Assembly: GCF_000426065.1 (NCBI RefSeq)
Contig: NZ_AUEQ01000013.1
Location: forward strand, 248,001-312,000
Length of the DNA: 64,000 bases
Reading direction: 5' to 3'
From: Mycobacterium sp. URHD0025
Lineage (GTDB): Bacteria > Actinomycetota > Actinomycetes > Mycobacteriales > Mycobacteriaceae
The translations under genes and the position numbers were made by a program. Positions 62,348 to 64,000 of this stretch are shown piece after piece. Below the pieces are notes generated by a model that ran no database searches, had not been told where the DNA came from, and saw nothing but the letters and a program-made list of their open reading frames with translations. Within the stretch, counting starts at the first letter, position 1; every line of letters begins with the position of its first letter.

Positions 62348-63100
62348 GTGTCCGAATCCGTGTTGGTCAGCGTCGACGATCACGTCGCAGTCATCACCGT
62401 CAACGACCCCGATCGCCGCAATGCGGTGACCTTCGAGATGTCGGCAGCCCTGCGCGCCGCTGTTGAGGCCGCCGAGGCCAACCCCGATGTCCACGCGGTG
62501 ATCGTCACCGGCGCCGGCAAGGCGTTCTGCGCCGGAGCCGACCTGACCGCGCTCGGCGAAGCCACCGAGGACGGGCTGCGAAAGATCTACGACGGGTTCC
62601 TCGCGGTTGCTCATTGCACACTCCCGACGATCGCCGCGGTCAACGGCGCCGCCGTCGGTGCGGGCCTGAATCTGGCGCTGGCCGCCGATGTGCGTATCGC
62701 CGGTCCGGCCGCATTGTTCGATCCGCGATTCCAGAAGCTCGGCATCCACCCCGGCGGCGGCGCCACGTGGATGCTGCAGCGAGCCGTCGGCCCGCAGGTG
62801 GCCAGGGCCGCCTTGTTGTTCGGCATGCGATTCGACGCCGAATCGGCCGTGCGCCACGGGTTGGCGCTGTCGATCGCCGAAGATCCGGTGGGCGCCGCGC
62901 GCATGCTCGCCGCAGGCCCCGCGAGCGCGCCACGCGACGTGGTGATCGCCACGAAGGCCTCGATGCGGGCCACCGCCAACCCCGGCACGGTCGACACCGA
63001 ACACCATGCGGTCGCCGTCGACATCGAGCTCGGCCCCCAGGCCCGATCCATCGAATCCCCCGAATTCGCAGCGCGTTTGGCCGCCGCCAAGCGGAAGTAG
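62348..63100 (+). CDS. echA14: Enoyl-CoA hydratase EchA14
   Basis: 250-residue crotonase from GTG. The oxyanion-hole segments are GAGKAFCAGADL and NGAAVGAGLNLALAADVRIA. It strongly resembles remembered M. tuberculosis EchA14 (Rv2486), and the plsB2 cassette at the other end of this window is its neighbour there. Substrate unknown. It is convergent with the E2 gene, 13 bases apart. Confidence 0.88.
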   Translation: MSESVLVSVDDHVAVITVNDPDRRNAVTFEMSAALRAAVEAAEANPDVHAVIVTGAGKAFCAGADLTALGEATEDGLRKIYDGFLAVAHCTLPTIAAVNGAAVGAGLNLALAADVRIAGPAALFDPRFQKLGIHPGGGATWMLQRAVGPQVARAALLFGMRFDAESAVRHGLALSIAEDPVGAARMLAAGPASAPRDVVIATKASMRATANPGTVDTEHHAVAVDIELGPQARSIESPEFAARLAAAKRK

Positions 63101-63113
63101 CCCTCTGCAGGCC

Positions 63114-64000
63114 TTATAAGTCCAGCAAAGCCGACTCGGGCGTCTCGATCAGCGAACGCAGGTCACCCAGGAACGCCGCGGCCTGCGCACCGTCGACGAC
63201 GCGATGATCGAAGGCACAGGTCAGCGACATCGTGGGACGGGCCGCCACCGCCCCGTCGACCACGACCGGTCGCTGTTTGATCGAGCCCATTCCCAGGATG
63301 GCGGCCTCCGGATAGTTGATCACCGGGACACCGTCGTCCAGGCCGAGCGCACCGAAGTTCGACACCGTGAACGTCGACCCGCTGAGCTCGGCCGGGCTGA
63401 GCGTCCCGGCTCGCGCGTGCTCGGTCAGCCGGGCCACCTCTGCGGCAAGGGCGCGGGTCGTCATCGACTGCGCGTCGCGGACCACCGGAACCAGCAGTCC
63501 GCGCGGCGCAGCCACGCCGAATCCCAGGTGTACGGCGGGATGCCGGTGAATCTGTGGGCCCTCGGCGGTTTCGAACCAGGTGGAGTTCACCAGCTGATGC
63601 CGCCCGAGCGCCAGTACGAGTAGCCGCAATGTGAGCACGAACGGTGTGGCGGGAAGGTCGGCATCGGTGGCTTTCACGTGGTCACGCAGCCGCAACAACG
63701 CCGAGCAGTCCACGTCCACCCTGGCATGTGCGTCAGGTATTTCCCGACGCGACAACGACATTCGTCGCGCCATCGCGGCCTGCACCCCGCCCACGTCGAT
63801 GATGTCCGAACTGCCGGCGGCCGCCAGAACATCGTCACGGGTGACGATGCCCTCGGGTCCGGACCCCGGCGCCAATCCCTGTAGGTCGACGTGCAGGTTG
63901 GCGGCCAGTTTGCGCACCGGCGGCTTGGCCCGGGCCCGCGCGCCCTCCGAAGCCGAAGTCCGTCTGCTGACATCCATGGTGTCGTCGGCACCGTAGCCGA
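63114..64000 (-). CDS. bkdC: Branched-chain/2-oxoacid dehydrogenase E2 acyltransferase, 5' end beyond window
   Basis: The frame stays open past the ATG at 63977 to the right edge, and the residues upstream (GYGADDT) are the typical end of a lipoyl domain, so the true start lies outside. Visible parts are the peripheral subunit-binding domain (about 63850-63950: KPPVRKLAANLHVDLQGL, GIVTRDDVL) and the catalytic domain ending with the active site DHRVVDGAQAA. It resembles Rv2495c (BkdC). It transfers acyl groups from lipoyl to CoA in the E1-E2-E3 complex. Confidence 0.87.
   Translation of the reverse strand, partial: GYGADDTMDVSRRTSASEGARARAKPPVRKLAANLHVDLQGLAPGSGPEGIVTRDDVLAAAGSSDIIDVGGVQAAMARRMSLSRREIPDAHARVDVDCSALLRLRDHVKATDADLPATPFVLTLRLLVLALGRHQLVNSTWFETAEGPQIHRHPAVHLGFGVAAPRGLLVPVVRDAQSMTTRALAAEVARLTEHARAGTLSPAELSGSTFTVSNFGALGLDDGVPVINYPEAAILGMGSIKQRPVVVDGAVAARPTMSLTCAFDHRVVDGAQAAAFLGDLRSLIETPESALLDL

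Overview
The window is high-GC mycobacterial DNA. The evidence is a PPE protein, an MmpS/MmpL pair, mycobactin-tail genes (mbtK/L/M), FadD10, PlsB2, a WS/DGAT acyltransferase, and genes that read as orthologues of M. tuberculosis SigC, PrpR and CtpB. Two MspA-family porins, a complete prpD-prpB-prpC operon and a B12-riboswitch metE point to a fast-growing (Mycolicibacterium-type) species rather than the tuberculosis complex. Rv numbers are from memory of M. tuberculosis and were not searched.

Layout. Positions 1-6.8 kb: a partial CopD-type membrane protein, then the three-gene glycerolipid cassette plsB2-plsC-WS/DGAT, whose genes overlap by GTGA. 6.9-8.5 kb: a PD-(D/E)XK endonuclease of the intron-associated family beside tRNA-Arg(TCT), then a universal stress protein. 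8.5-14.9 kb: a catabolic cluster (lactonase-like hydrolase, FadR-type regulator, acyl-CoA ligase, class II aldolase, amidohydrolase, D-2-hydroxyacid dehydrogenase) with two matching palindromes. 15.1-19.1 kb: mmpS-mmpL-TetR. 19.1-22.8 kb: a small excalibur protein, a RibD-type reductase and mbtK-mbtL-mbtM. 23.4-28.5 kb: the methylcitrate operon prpD-prpB-prpC divergent from prpR. 28.7-34.8 kb: a DapA-family lyase, an ABC importer, an M24 hydrolase and a RidA protein.

34.9-52.9 kb is the most interesting part: a continuous copper/metallophore locus. It holds a zinc-finger membrane protein with an anti-sigma motif, a Met/His-rich DUF5134 membrane protein, a CopD-CtaG fusion, an unlisted 35-residue metallothionein-like peptide, a CtpB-type copper ATPase, SigC, a PepSY membrane protein, a copper-chaperone-like HMA protein, and the isonitrile-lipopeptide (INLP) operon PPE1-TauD-FcoT-FadD10-ACP-Nrp. 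The NRPS has one module (C-A-T-R) instead of the two-module M. tuberculosis form. Four separate transcription units in this locus are preceded by the same ECF-type promoter, GGGAAC-N16/17-CGACYA. This suggests that one sigma factor, most simply the SigC encoded here, controls copper transport and metallophore synthesis together.

53-64 kb: a PPM1/LCMT-type methyltransferase, metE behind a cobalamin riboswitch, secreted and lipoprotein genes, two tandem MspA-family porins, Pro-rich exported proteins, lspA, echA14 and the 5'-truncated E2 subunit bkdC. The two ends of the window are neighbours in M. tuberculosis (Rv2482c-Rv2484c and Rv2486/Rv2495c), so most of the roughly 55 kb between them is accessory relative to that genome. 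No transposase, integrase or CRISPR array was seen.
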